NCBI GenBank assembly: GCA_963402885.1
Contig: OY727097.1
Span: 4,712,001-4,776,000, forward strand
Direction: 5' to 3'
DNA from: Antedon bifida
Taxonomy: Eukaryota > Echinodermata > Crinoidea > Comatulida > Antedonidae
DNA: 64,000 bases
Shown: in pieces, positions 57,701-63,369 of the stretch
Numbering within the stretch: the first letter of the stretch is position 1
Layout: each line of letters opens with the position of its first letter
Notes under the pieces: generated by a model
Seen by the model: only the letters and a program-made list of their open reading frames with translations
What the model was told of the DNA's origin: nothing
The model's database searches: none
Made by a program: the position numbers and the translations under genes

Positions 57701-58566
57701 ATAGCGGTGTAAACTGATTAGTGGTTGGTTGTAGTGTTAAAACGTATATTGCCCTGTGATTTCACAAGAAAGCATCCCATTAAATAGAGGTGTATCTTCA
57801 ATAGTGGTGTTCCAAAGAGGGGTTATTTTAACTCTAGTGGTGGAACGATCATCTTATTCAGTAGAAGTACAAAAAAAATCACAACAAATCAGTTTTAATT
57901 ATTATTTATATATTTTCTAGGCCCTTATTTTAACTTTAGTGGTGACACTGTCATCTTTATTCAGTAGAAGTACTAAACAAAACCACAACAAATCTGTTTT
58001 AATTAAAAATTATTCTACATATTTTCTAGGCCCTGGCTGATCGTATTGGAGTTGCATGCACATTGACGAGAGGAGACTACAACAGAGCATGGAACGTGGT
58101 CATGCTGGTTGATGACCAGTCCATGATGGTCAGTAATTTACTATTTGTATATTTATTTAATGACTGTCACAATACTGTACTTCATTTGGGACTCCTCTAT
58201 TAAGGGTGACACTTAATACCAAGAAAAGAATTAGGGGAAGTATATTAATTAATTAACCAAGAACGAAAGTTAGAAGTTCGAAGGCGATCAGATACCACCC
58301 TAGTTCTAACTCTATGTCAACCCTTATTCAGAGGACACTCCTATCAAGGAAAAAATTTGTTGGGTCCAATGTGTTGCCTTAATAGGGGTTCTTCTGTAAG
58401 TAGTGGAAAGTACAAGAAGCTGTTAATAAAAACTATTCTTTTATTTTTATTTCAGGGAGTTGCTCCTCGTTTTCCACCAAAGGCGTATATAGTTGATTTG
58501 ATTCATGAACCTGGCATGCTTATGCGTACGGACTCATCAGACGCAGTTAACTATCAAAGCATATGA
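45672..58566 (+). CDS. ARMC3: Armadillo repeat-containing protein 3 (ARMC3), 18 exons
   Basis: Joining 18 exons gives 2544 nt, 847 residues plus TGA; the human protein has 872. Every junction has gt/ag and the phases agree throughout. The start MGKKTKKEND closely matches the human N-terminus, with A at -3 and G at +4. Residues about 20-540 are a run of armadillo repeats (typical segments: LEPLIMLLSDPDADVQKNAA, REASSLAIANLTN, VRRAASWAVVVCANDP). A basic/acidic coiled linker follows (about 650-685, KKEREERELRERLEAERLEE). The C-terminal domain (about 690-847), with FVSDKMGG, YHRALLFKALADRIGVACTL and YIVDLIHEPGMLM, is the EDR1/CTR1/ARMC3 peptidase-like domain shared with plant kinases. Known context: ARMC3 is linked to motile cilia and sperm flagella; its biochemical activity is not established. 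Least certain boundaries: exon 14 donor and exon 15 acceptor. Confidence 0.95.
46096..46213 (+). CDS. ARMC3: ARMC3 exon 2 (residues 17-56)
   Basis: Acceptor tatag, then FDPVSIESKKAATVV, aligning with human FDPLMIESKKAATVV; donor gtaagt, phase 1. Confidence 0.93.
46384..46514. repeat. MITE family B copy in ARMC3 intron 2
   Basis: taaagctacactatcaaagt to gatagtgtagacagagcttt; about 131 bp. Confidence 0.75.
46597..46722 (+). CDS. ARMC3: ARMC3 exon 3 (residues 56-98)
   Basis: Starts with GT completing a Cys codon, then DENKGLLMELGAIQPLLQLI; donor gtaaca, phase 1. First clear armadillo repeat. Confidence 0.93.
46770..46920. repeat. Family P foldback element in ARMC3 intron 3
   Basis: gttgaaccccttttttggga, gatgtccctattcagggg and ctcttattaagaggacac. 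Confidence 0.6.
47585..47640. repeat. Dispersed repeat R, copy 2
   Basis: Matches 44200-44280 over about 55 bp. Confidence 0.5.
47930..48085 (+). mobile_element. Probable LINE 3' end fragment
   Basis: Ends aaaaagggtcgataaagaat and a short (cattgt)n tail, as in CR1/L2-like LINEs; just upstream of ARMC3 exon 4. Confidence 0.35.
48168..48236 (+). CDS. ARMC3: ARMC3 exon 4 (residues 98-121)
   Basis: Short 69-nt exon, acceptor attttag; encodes AEVRKLLRKADCIPDIIKLL and ends GPE before the donor gtatac. Confidence 0.92.
48547..48800 (+). mobile_element. tRNA-derived SINE in ARMC3 intron 4
   Basis: Head tgtggcttggtgattatggt, gcttggctaccaatctaagg and gtcctgggttgtcag resembles a tRNA with A and B boxes; the body has ctccaccactcccaaag and gattgccacatttaag. 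Confidence 0.5.
49093..49294 (+). CDS. ARMC3: ARMC3 exon 5 (residues 121-188)
   Basis: Encodes EETLVHEFSTLCLLNMAQEF through QDYACRSVIR; donor gtctgt, phase 2. A MITE lies only 32 nt past this donor. Confidence 0.93.
49327..49468. repeat. MITE family B copy in ARMC3 intron 5
   Basis: aggctgtgtctacactatca to gtgtagacagagctt, flanked by TA; begins 32 nt past the exon 5 donor. Confidence 0.75.
49496..49626. repeat. Family P foldback element, well preserved
   Basis: gtagaacccccttttt to atgaatagaggttctactgt; the ends are inverted to each other. Confidence 0.65.
49757..49925 (+). CDS. ARMC3: ARMC3 exon 6 (residues 188-244)
   Basis: Acceptor tttttccag; NLGGLPPLLELLKSDYPIIQ to LVDFIGNK; donor gtatag, phase 0. 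Confidence 0.94.
50250..50400 (-). mobile_element. SINE remnant in ARMC3 intron 6
   Basis: On the minus strand ctgctgggttcaaatgcgg (B box) is followed by tctcatgacaaaaac, similar to the SINE at 48547. Confidence 0.35.
50422..50605 (+). CDS. ARMC3: ARMC3 exon 7 (residues 245-306)
   Basis: Acceptor gttctttcag; EYEELHVHALLVMANCLEDV matches the human ARMC3 segment ELNDLHIEALAVIANCLEDM; donor gtaaag, phase 1. Confidence 0.94.
50771..50923 (+). CDS. ARMC3: ARMC3 exon 8 (residues 306-357)
   Basis: Acceptor tatgatacag; NENCKIFHEQEGEKTLIVLL onward, ending TIFEY; donor gtaagc, phase 1. Confidence 0.94.
51061..51346 (+). CDS. ARMC3: ARMC3 exon 9 (residues 357-452)
   Basis: Largest exon, acceptor aacatttcag; two armadillo repeats, DGIGPIVKLLTSENEDVREA and NGIGPLIELLHDSKEG; donor gtaagt, phase 2. 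Confidence 0.94.
51500..51765 (+). mobile_element. tRNA-derived SINE in ARMC3 intron 9
   Basis: tRNA-like head (tgtggcacagtgtgttgg, agtttgaatccaactc), body with taggcaagatactttactta, cctctctccacccagatg and gtaaatgggtatg, and an end gaagcgcttagaatattatt with (att)n. This body and tail are familiar from marine invertebrate SINEs. Confidence 0.65.
51837..51909 (+). CDS. ARMC3: ARMC3 exon 10 (residues 452-476)
   Basis: Acceptor tttgcag; NTNVQSKALLALASFVSDSE aligns with human ANTVVQSKAALAVTATACDV; donor gtttgt, phase 0. Confidence 0.93.
52050..52190 (-). mobile_element. SINE 3' end in ARMC3 intron 10, minus orientation
   Basis: ataataataatgcagatttc and tagagcgcacttcgccacc is the reverse of a common SINE tail (gcgctctagaaat, (att)n). 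Confidence 0.4.
52223..52359 (+). CDS. ARMC3: ARMC3 exon 11 (residues 477-522)
   Basis: Acceptor atgtttcag; FRGLGGLPPLLKLLQSNNDE then RRAASWAVVVCANDP; donor gtgagc, phase 2. Last strong armadillo repeat. Confidence 0.94.
52530..52690. repeat. Family E element with one unit, in ARMC3 intron 11
   Basis: aataatccaaaggaaaatta, ttgacaatactgtggttatc, agtggctggatctcaattg, ctaaatcaaaatggtgaag and ccagaaag. Confidence 0.65.
52786..52954 (+). CDS. ARMC3: ARMC3 exon 12 (residues 522-578)
   Basis: Acceptor ttttttag; GGLEVLQDIQQSTTKQNSFS to DVIGDGFYDAGK, matching human NIINDGFYDYGR; donor gtctgg, phase 0. Confidence 0.93.
52992..53134. repeat. Family P foldback element in ARMC3 intron 12
   Basis: actgtagaacccctccttt to gtccccttaatagaggttct; full inverted ends. 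Confidence 0.65.
53230..53330 (+). CDS. ARMC3: ARMC3 exon 13 (residues 579-612)
   Basis: Acceptor gaatatag; IRAGSRFFTLEELSKGEVNQ then KRPILLVNFAPST; donor gtaatg, phase 2. Confidence 0.9.
53331..53830. other. ARMC3 intron 13
   Basis: No repeat family recognised. Confidence 0.4.
53831..53929 (+). CDS. ARMC3: ARMC3 exon 14 (residues 612-645)
   Basis: Ser/Pro-rich linker (LPASPVPASSELDVKQDSKI, then GRSSRTLLKG). The donor gttggt at 53930 is chosen because it gives phase 2, as exon 15 needs. A gtatct donor at 53934 would leave exon 15 out of frame. Confidence 0.75.
53930..54848. other. ARMC3 intron 14
   Basis: A 70-codon frame at 54613-54825 lacks splice context. Nothing else recognised. Confidence 0.4.
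54849..55085 (+). CDS. ARMC3: ARMC3 exon 15 (residues 645-724), coiled linker
   Basis: Encodes a charged helix (KKEREERELRERLEAERLEE) and the start of the C-terminal domain (LEEYLNDVVLNIAPLPTTQE). A second in-frame acceptor, tactag at 54872, would shorten the exon by 24 nt without changing frame. Donor gtaagt. Confidence 0.8.
55240..55353. mobile_element. Foldback element with 24-bp ends in ARMC3 intron 15
   Basis: Arm 55240-55263 (gtttgcggtacaccatgt...) is inverted at 55330-55353 with one mismatch. The loop contains gatcaatatgctttgatc and, on the minus strand, gatcgaaacgttgag, words I associate with ends of Penelope-like elements (inference). Confidence 0.5.
55905..56035 (+). mobile_element. 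Probable LINE 3' end in ARMC3 intron 15
   Basis: ggggattaccccggtgtact, tgggagaccagtctgaagag and an end aaataaaatatttcaattca resemble 3' ends of LINEs common in marine invertebrates. Confidence 0.4.
56750..56822. repeat. MITE family B fragment in ARMC3 intron 15
   Basis: acatcatcatgtccatatat, gggcacatcacatttttttg and agacagagctta; left half missing. Confidence 0.65.
56938..57100 (+). CDS. ARMC3: ARMC3 exon 16 (residues 724-778)
   Basis: Acceptor gatcttag; FVSDKMGGSIDRGQLSGFSY to HYHRALLFK, matching human EKMGGKIPKEKLPDFSWELH and FYHRALLFK; donor gtaaat, phase 0. Confidence 0.94.
57231..57835. repeat. Family P element split by the tRNA-containing repeat (ARMC3 intron 16)
   Basis: Left part cagtggaacccctattaaag to ccagaatagggatttg (57231-57290) and right part cccattaaatagaggtg and gtggtgttccaaagaggggt (57636-57822) flank 57310-57600. 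Confidence 0.5.
57310..57525 (-). repeat. tRNA-containing repeat, copy 2
   Basis: On the minus strand 57485-57414 folds as a 72-nt cloverleaf: acceptor GCCCCAG/TTGGGGC, D stem GTCT/GGAC, anticodon arm CTGC-ATATCAA-GCAG, T arm CTGAG-TTCGAGT-CTCGG. The anticodon would be AUC, an uncommon form. Shared flanks with 31811-32028 show it is part of a mobile or duplicated repeat rather than a plain tRNA gene. Confidence 0.65.
57823..58033 (+). repeat. Tandem duplication carrying the ARMC3 exon 17 acceptor
   Basis: Copy 1 (57823-57924) and copy 2 (57925-58033) share ttattttaact(c/t)tagtggtg, attcagtagaagtac, ccacaacaaatc and tattttctaggccc. The second copy's last four bases are the first four of exon 17. 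Confidence 0.88.
58030..58128 (+). CDS. ARMC3: ARMC3 exon 17 (residues 779-811)
   Basis: Acceptor attttctag; ALADRIGVACTLTRGDYNRA then WNVVMLVDDQSMM; the Cys and the DYNRAWN segment match the peptidase-like domain. Donor gtcagt, phase 0. A copy of the acceptor lies 109 nt upstream (see the duplication at 57823-58033). Confidence 0.94.
58185..58400. repeat. Family P element, ARMC3 intron 17
   Basis: gggactcctctattaagg, cttattcagaggacactcct and ccttaataggggttcttctg. Confidence 0.5.
58456..58566 (+). CDS. ARMC3: ARMC3 exon 18 (residues 812-847 and stop)
   Basis: Acceptor tatttcag; GVAPRFPPKAYIVDLIHEPG then MLMRTDSSDAVNYQSI and TGA, aligning with the human end YVIDLMFHPGGLMKL. Confidence 0.94.
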   Translation, partial: GVAPRFPPKAYIVDLIHEPGMLMRTDSSDAVNYQSI

Positions 58567-58800
58567 AAATAAAAAGCAATATCCATAATCAGTATTTTTA
58601 TACTTTTTTTTTTACTGTTACTGAATATCACCTCTTCTCTTGAATATGATACGCTTGTGCTTTGGTATAGGGTACCTTCCACAACACCTCAACATGCTTA
58701 TATAAGACTCCGCCTCTATCATATTAAAATGTTATTATTTGTTACTTATATTTAAAGTGTATTGTCCTGAGGATGGACCACCCTCGTACAATGTAGTTGA

Positions 58801-58806
58801 AATAAA
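58801..58806 (+). terminator. Candidate ARMC3 polyadenylation signal AATAAA
   Basis: AATAAA about 235 nt past the stop codon, a plausible 3' UTR length. An earlier AATAAA at 58568 sits against the stop codon and is unlikely to be the main signal. Confidence 0.4.
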
Positions 58807-58834
58807 TAATGTTAATTGATAAAAAAAACCTGAC

Positions 58835-58952
58835 CCCTCCTTTTGGACATCCCTATTCAGAGGACACCTCTATTCAGGGGACACCTGTGAGATGAAGGAT
58901 AGTAAGTATATGCTTTAACACAATGGCAAACTCCCCTTTAGGGGTTCTACTG
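58835..58952. repeat. Family P foldback element
   Basis: tgacccctccttttggacat, ctattcaggggacacctg and cctttaggggttctactgta; just past the ARMC3 3' end. Confidence 0.6.
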
Positions 58953-59289
58953 TATCTAGACAATAGATCTGATTTTATTCATTTCAATACCATACAAAGT
59001 TAACAAATACAGGAAAAAACGAATAATTTTGTATGGTACCAGGTGTAGCAACCTGAACATCCTGAGGGGTCACCACAATGTATGATAATCCATGCAATTT
59101 TATTTTTAAGGACATACAGGTTAATGAACCCAATGTACCACATATTAGCAATGATACATAGAAATCCTGGAAAGGTGTAAATCAATTATACATAACAAGT
59201 GTGTATATATTGGAGCGTGTCCAAATTCTGTTCCATGTTCTTTTATCCACAATAATGAAATTACCTATAATGTGTTTTAGTTCCTGAAT

Positions 59290-59960
59290 CCTTTTATTAT
59301 AAATCTAAAGGCAAATTATTGAAGAAACGACAATGCTGTGGGTATCAGTGGTTGTATCTCAATGGAGATACAGATAAAATAAGCACTGAAAAAAATGACA
59401 ATGCTGTGGGTATCAGTGGTTGTATCTTAATGGAGTTACAGATAAAATAAGCACTGAAAAAAAATGACAATGCTGTGGGTATCAGTGGTTGTATCTTAAT
59501 GGAGTTACAGATAAAATAAGCACTGAAAAAAAATGACAATGCTGTGGGTATCAGTGGTTGTATCTTAATGGAGTTACAGATAAAATAAGCACTGAAAAAA
59601 TGACAATGCTGTGGGTATCAGTGGTTGTATCTCAATGGAGATACAGGTAAAATAAGCACTGAAAAAAATGACAATGCTGTGGGTATCAGAGGTTGTATCT
59701 TAATGGAGTTACAGATAAAATAAGCACTGAAAAAATGACAATGCTGTGGGTATCAGTGGTTGTATCTCAATGGAGATACAGATAAAATAAGCACTGAAAA
59801 AAAATGACAATGCTGTGGGTATCAGAGGTTGGATCTCGATTGAGATATACATTATAAATGTACAAATAAAATAGGCCGTAACCTAAATCAAAACGGTAAA
59901 GTAAAACAGCCAGAAATAAGTGAGTAGCTTTCGGAAAACAATATTCCTTCGTCATAGCTA
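59290..59960. repeat. Family E element with eight internal units
   Basis: Eight units of 65-68 bp starting near 59331 (tgacaatgctgtgggtatca, gtggttgtatct, acagataaaataagcactga). Two variants alternate irregularly: ctcaatggagata and cttaatggagtta. The element ends ctaaatcaaaacggtaaag, agccagaaat and attccttcgtc as in the other copies. Confidence 0.85.
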
Positions 59961-60378
59961 ATGTTCCTTTTAATTATAGTCAAGCAGAAAATGTGACAGT
60001 AATACTTGGTTGTTATTATGTTGGAAGCTGACGTCGGGCATGGATCCAACCCTATACCTCCTTCTAGAGTTGCGTCTGAATAGAAAACTTCCCTGGTCTG
60101 ATGAATTGGTTACAATTTGAACCTAATTAAGCAGCGATTACGGTACTAATATATTGTTACTATTATTATCTGTCACTTATAGTATAACATAATATGTATA
60201 CCACAAACAATTTATATTTAGTCGGTTAATGCAAACTTCTGTCTTTTTGTAACAATCGTGGGTCCAAAGTCCACGGTGGGAGATTCGTATTGGGGAATTC
60301 TTTTTGTGAAATATATGTAAATATTGAAATAATATAACTATGTGTTTCGAGTGATTCATTTGATTCTACCATAGTGTT

Positions 60379-60690
60379 TAAAACTCTGTTTACACTATCA
60401 AACTTTATGTGACAACAAAATATGATGTGCCCATATATGGACACGATGATGTCATATCACTACCATATTTGAGCATTTTTTTTTTAATTAGCAAACTATT
60501 TGACCATTTTACTACCGTATTTGGGCACATCACACTTTCTTTGTCAAACTAGTTTTCGTTGTCGTGGACAGACGAATTGGCGCCGTAGTTGGCTGCCGAT
60601 GTCACAATGGGACCCTTAATGGAGCAGTAGCCTTCAACTATGAAGTTTGCTCCTTAAAATTGAAGAAGTGATAGTGTAGAAAGAGCTTAA
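60379..60690. repeat. MITE family B copy interrupted by a 114-bp insertion
   Basis: aactctgtttacactatcaa to tttgtcaaactagtt (60554), then unrelated GC-richer sequence (60555-60668), then tgatagtgtagaaagagctt. Confidence 0.7.
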
Positions 60691-60809
60691 GATATACAGT
60701 GTGTGATGGGCTATTTATACTATTTTATCAGAGTGAAATTCTTCCCTGATTTTATCAACGTTTGCCATTGAAAATTTGCCATTTTGGGGTTGAAAACAAC
60801 AAAAACATT

Positions 60810-61065
60810 GATTGAATCAGAGAAGAGTTAAATTACTCTCGGATTGAATCAATTATGATGTGCTGATTGATTGGATTTATCGATTGATTTTCTGATTAAG
60901 TTTCTCGATTGATTAACTAATTGACTGAATATTCCGATTGATTGAATTATTGATTGGTTTGCTAATTTATTTAATTTATCAATTGATTTGTTGATTGAAT
61001 GTATCGATTGATTTTCTGATTATTTGCATTTGTCGATTGATTTGATGGTTTTATTTATCGACTGC
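60810..61065. repeat. Degenerate (GATTGATT)n tract
   Basis: cgattgatt, gattgattga and ttgattgg words recur over 250 bp. Confidence 0.6.
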
Positions 61066-61238
61066 TTTACAGCATAATTACGTCGTACTTATGCAACCCT
61101 TCAATAAACAACAACAATATACTTGTGTTCGAATTCCTAACTGTTGATTCGCCTTAATACAATGCAAAAGATTATATTTTCTGTATATTTTCTGTATCCG
61201 CTTTCTTTATAAAATGTTTTGTAGGGTATAACAACTAT

Positions 61239-61515
61239 TGTTATTATTGTAAAGAGATTTCCTGATGTATAGAAAATCGCTCAGAGAATTAAGAAAAGGA
61301 TAAAATATTTTACATTTTCAGATAGAGTAAAAGATTTCATTTCAAAGGAGACATATTAAATTACAAACGGCAGCTTTTTATATTATAAACAATGCTATAT
61401 AGAAGTTAAAATGTCAACATTTTATTGTATATGTGTGCAATAAAATGTTGAAATTATTATTGTAAAGAGATTTCCTGATGTATAGAAAATCGCTCAGAGA
61501 AAAAAAGGATATAAT
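61239..61515. repeat. 60-bp direct repeat, 214 bp apart, around a small hairpin
   Basis: attattgtaaagagatttcc and gaaaatcgctcagagaa occur at 61239 and 61453. Between them tcaacattttattg / caataaaatgttga form a 14-bp stem. Confidence 0.7.
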
Positions 61516-61559
61516 TATTTAGTTCGGAGTATTGATATTTCTTGATTGTTTATTATTAT

Positions 61560-61965
61560 ATTTTTCGATTTTTTGTTTACTACATCTGCTTTTACTGAAT
61601 TCCCACCCCATGCAAAACAGCTGGGTCCGATACCCTGCTACATGGTGGTTGGCTCCCCGGCCCTCATTTGCGAGAAAAACCAAAACCAAAACCAGAAAGG
61701 TAACTCAATTAGATTATTCCCACCCACAGACATTACTATTAGCAGATCGGCTAGACCGAATTTCCACAAACCATTTCAGATTTTTTTTTCAACACTGTAC
61801 ATGGAATGCAATTTATTTAATCAGAATTGTAAAATATAGTAACATGTATTATGATTTATTTTAGTATTTAACACTTTGTATTATTTAATGATTCTACTAA
61901 GGTACAAAACATATCTCAAAATTGTAATATTTTGACAATAAAGTTGATTTGTATCTTGTATATTT
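61560..61965 (+). mobile_element. Probable LINE 3' end fragment
   Basis: A less AT-rich block (cagctgggtccgataccctg, ggctccccggccctcatttg) followed by a 3' tail ttgacaataaagttgatttg. Short frames in it show no reverse transcriptase motif. Confidence 0.35.
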
Positions 61966-62206
61966 GTGTATGCCTACAAAATAAATCGTATGAAAATGGA
62001 AGTTGTTTTACTAAGTGAAAGCTGGAAAAATGAATTGTCATCAATAACTTCCACCATGTGTATAGTGAAATTCCCGTTTAACGCCCACCCTAAATTAATT
62101 GATATTTGAACAATTGGCAGATAAAGTCTGCAATAATTATTTGTTTCCTTAAATAGAATTCTTTTTTAATCCATTCAAATATGACGTTTCGTGTTTTTTT
62201 GTCTAG

Positions 62207-62263
62207 AGGATCCCGGATGAAATACTAAATTCCTGTCATTTTCCCCTGGACTGTTCCATTATG
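62207..62263 (+). other. Orphan exon-like segment, 19 codons
   Basis: A strong pyrimidine-tract acceptor (gtgtttttttgtctag) and a strong donor (ATG then gtaagt) bracket 57 nt that are open in one frame, encoding RIPDEILNSCHFPLDCSIM with phase 0 at both ends. It lies between ARMC3 and the next gene and fits neither family. IPDEIL recalls the N-terminus of diphthamide-synthesis protein DPH1, but the continuation does not match, so no name is given. Confidence 0.3.
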
Positions 62264-62310
62264 GTAAGTGGTTATACAAAAATGTCAAAAAGTGTGTTAC
62301 TATAATATAC

Positions 62311-62396
62311 AGTAGAACGTCTCGGGACCCTACAAAGTGTCCCCATAATAGAGGTATCTTTAAATTGGTTTGTCCCAAATGAGAGGTTATACTGTT
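62311..62396. repeat. Family P fragment
   Basis: acagtagaacgtctcgggac, gtccccataatagagg and ccaaatgagaggttatactg. Confidence 0.5.
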
Positions 62397-62523
62397 GTAT
62401 CATAATTATAATATGAACGGAAAAGTGAAACTCTAAAAATTCCTACTCAATTTTCTTTTTTTTTGTGTGCTAAATATGCATTTGCAGCTTAGGCATAAGT
62501 TTACGATTGAAGCAAACTATAAT

Positions 62524-62600
62524 AGCCGAAGCCCTCCTTTGGAACACTCCTGTTCAGGGAACACTTCGATTCAGGCCCGACACTTTCCTACGAACGTAGG
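62524..62600. repeat. Family P fragment
   Basis: aagccctcctttggaacact, cctgttcagggaacac. Confidence 0.45.
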
Positions 62601-62690
62601 CCTATGAGCTGGGGAATGATAGGCTATATGAAAATATTGACAGTTTTGAGGAGTGCACCTTAAATTAATTGCGTAATTAAAATGATACGA

Positions 62691-62777
62691 TGATAAAATG
62701 ATAAATAAAACCAAGGCTTGGTAAAAAATAATTATTAAGTTTTTTACCAAGCCTTGGTTTTACTTATCATTTTATCA
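62691..62777. repeat. Near-perfect 38-bp hairpin
   Basis: Arm 62691-62728 (tgataaaatgataa, aaccaaggcttggt, aaaaaa) pairs with 62740-62777 with one mismatch in 38 and an 11-nt loop; 209 bp upstream of the ATG at 62986. Confidence 0.85.
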
Positions 62778-62985
62778 ACGAATATTGCATTTAGGCCTAG
62801 TACTTCTGCTTGTCTTATGAAAGAAGTCTACGATATGACGCAAGATCGTCTTAATATAATTATCAACACCCCTTTTTGAAAAATGGACTTGCCACGTCGT
62901 ACAGCATTATAAATCTAAAATTTCATAATCGCATATTAAACGTGAACTGAGTACAGAACTAGCGGTGACAGAGCATTTAATAACA

Positions 62986-63369
62986 ATGGAAGGAAACACT
63001 TGTAGTATGAATATGAAAAGATCAAGTCAGGGATTTGAATGTGACCAGCTATATAAACGGTCGCGGTCGGTATCAGAGATCGTGAGTCCTTTAAACGGGA
63101 TAAACCTCTATATGAACGACGACGTTGGTAAGTTTGAGCAACTGACGGAGGCGATTGCACAGAATGTGGATGGAAATGAAGAGGAGGAGGAGGAGGAAGA
63201 AGGAGAAATGGTTGAAGAGGAAGAGTTGAAGCCGACAATCGTGCAAGGAGAGGACGCATTTGATGGGATTGGGAAAGTTGTAGGCAAAGCAAAAAAATGT
63301 ATCTTCTCAATTTTTAACAATTTTGCCGAAGAAATATTTCAAAAGCCTGAAAAAGAAAAGACAATGAAG
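62986..63369 (+). CDS. First coding exon of an unrecognised acidic protein (gene continues past the window)
   Basis: Open from an ATG in good context (acaATGG) for 128 codons to a strong donor, AAG then gtaagt, in phase 0. The N-terminal part is basic and Ser-rich (MKRSSQGFECDQLYKRSRSV). The middle is dominated by Glu: eight in a row at about 65-72 and more nearby. A hydrophobic/basic helix-like segment follows (GKVVGKAKKCIFSIFNNFAE) and the exon ends in Lys/Glu. I do not recognise the family; KRSRSVSEI looks like a nuclear-localisation or phosphorylation site but that is inference. A 124-codon open frame on the other strand across the Glu codons is a composition shadow. No second exon is visible before 64000. 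Confidence 0.55.

Noticed and set aside
61239-61515. Direct repeats considered as terminal repeats of a retroelement
   Set aside because: Too short and too close together, with no coding interior, primer site or polypurine tract.
62936-63310. 124-codon minus-strand frame opposite the acidic exon
   Set aside because: It is the antisense of Glu codons (giving Leu/Pro/Ser runs); the plus strand has a better start and a donor site.
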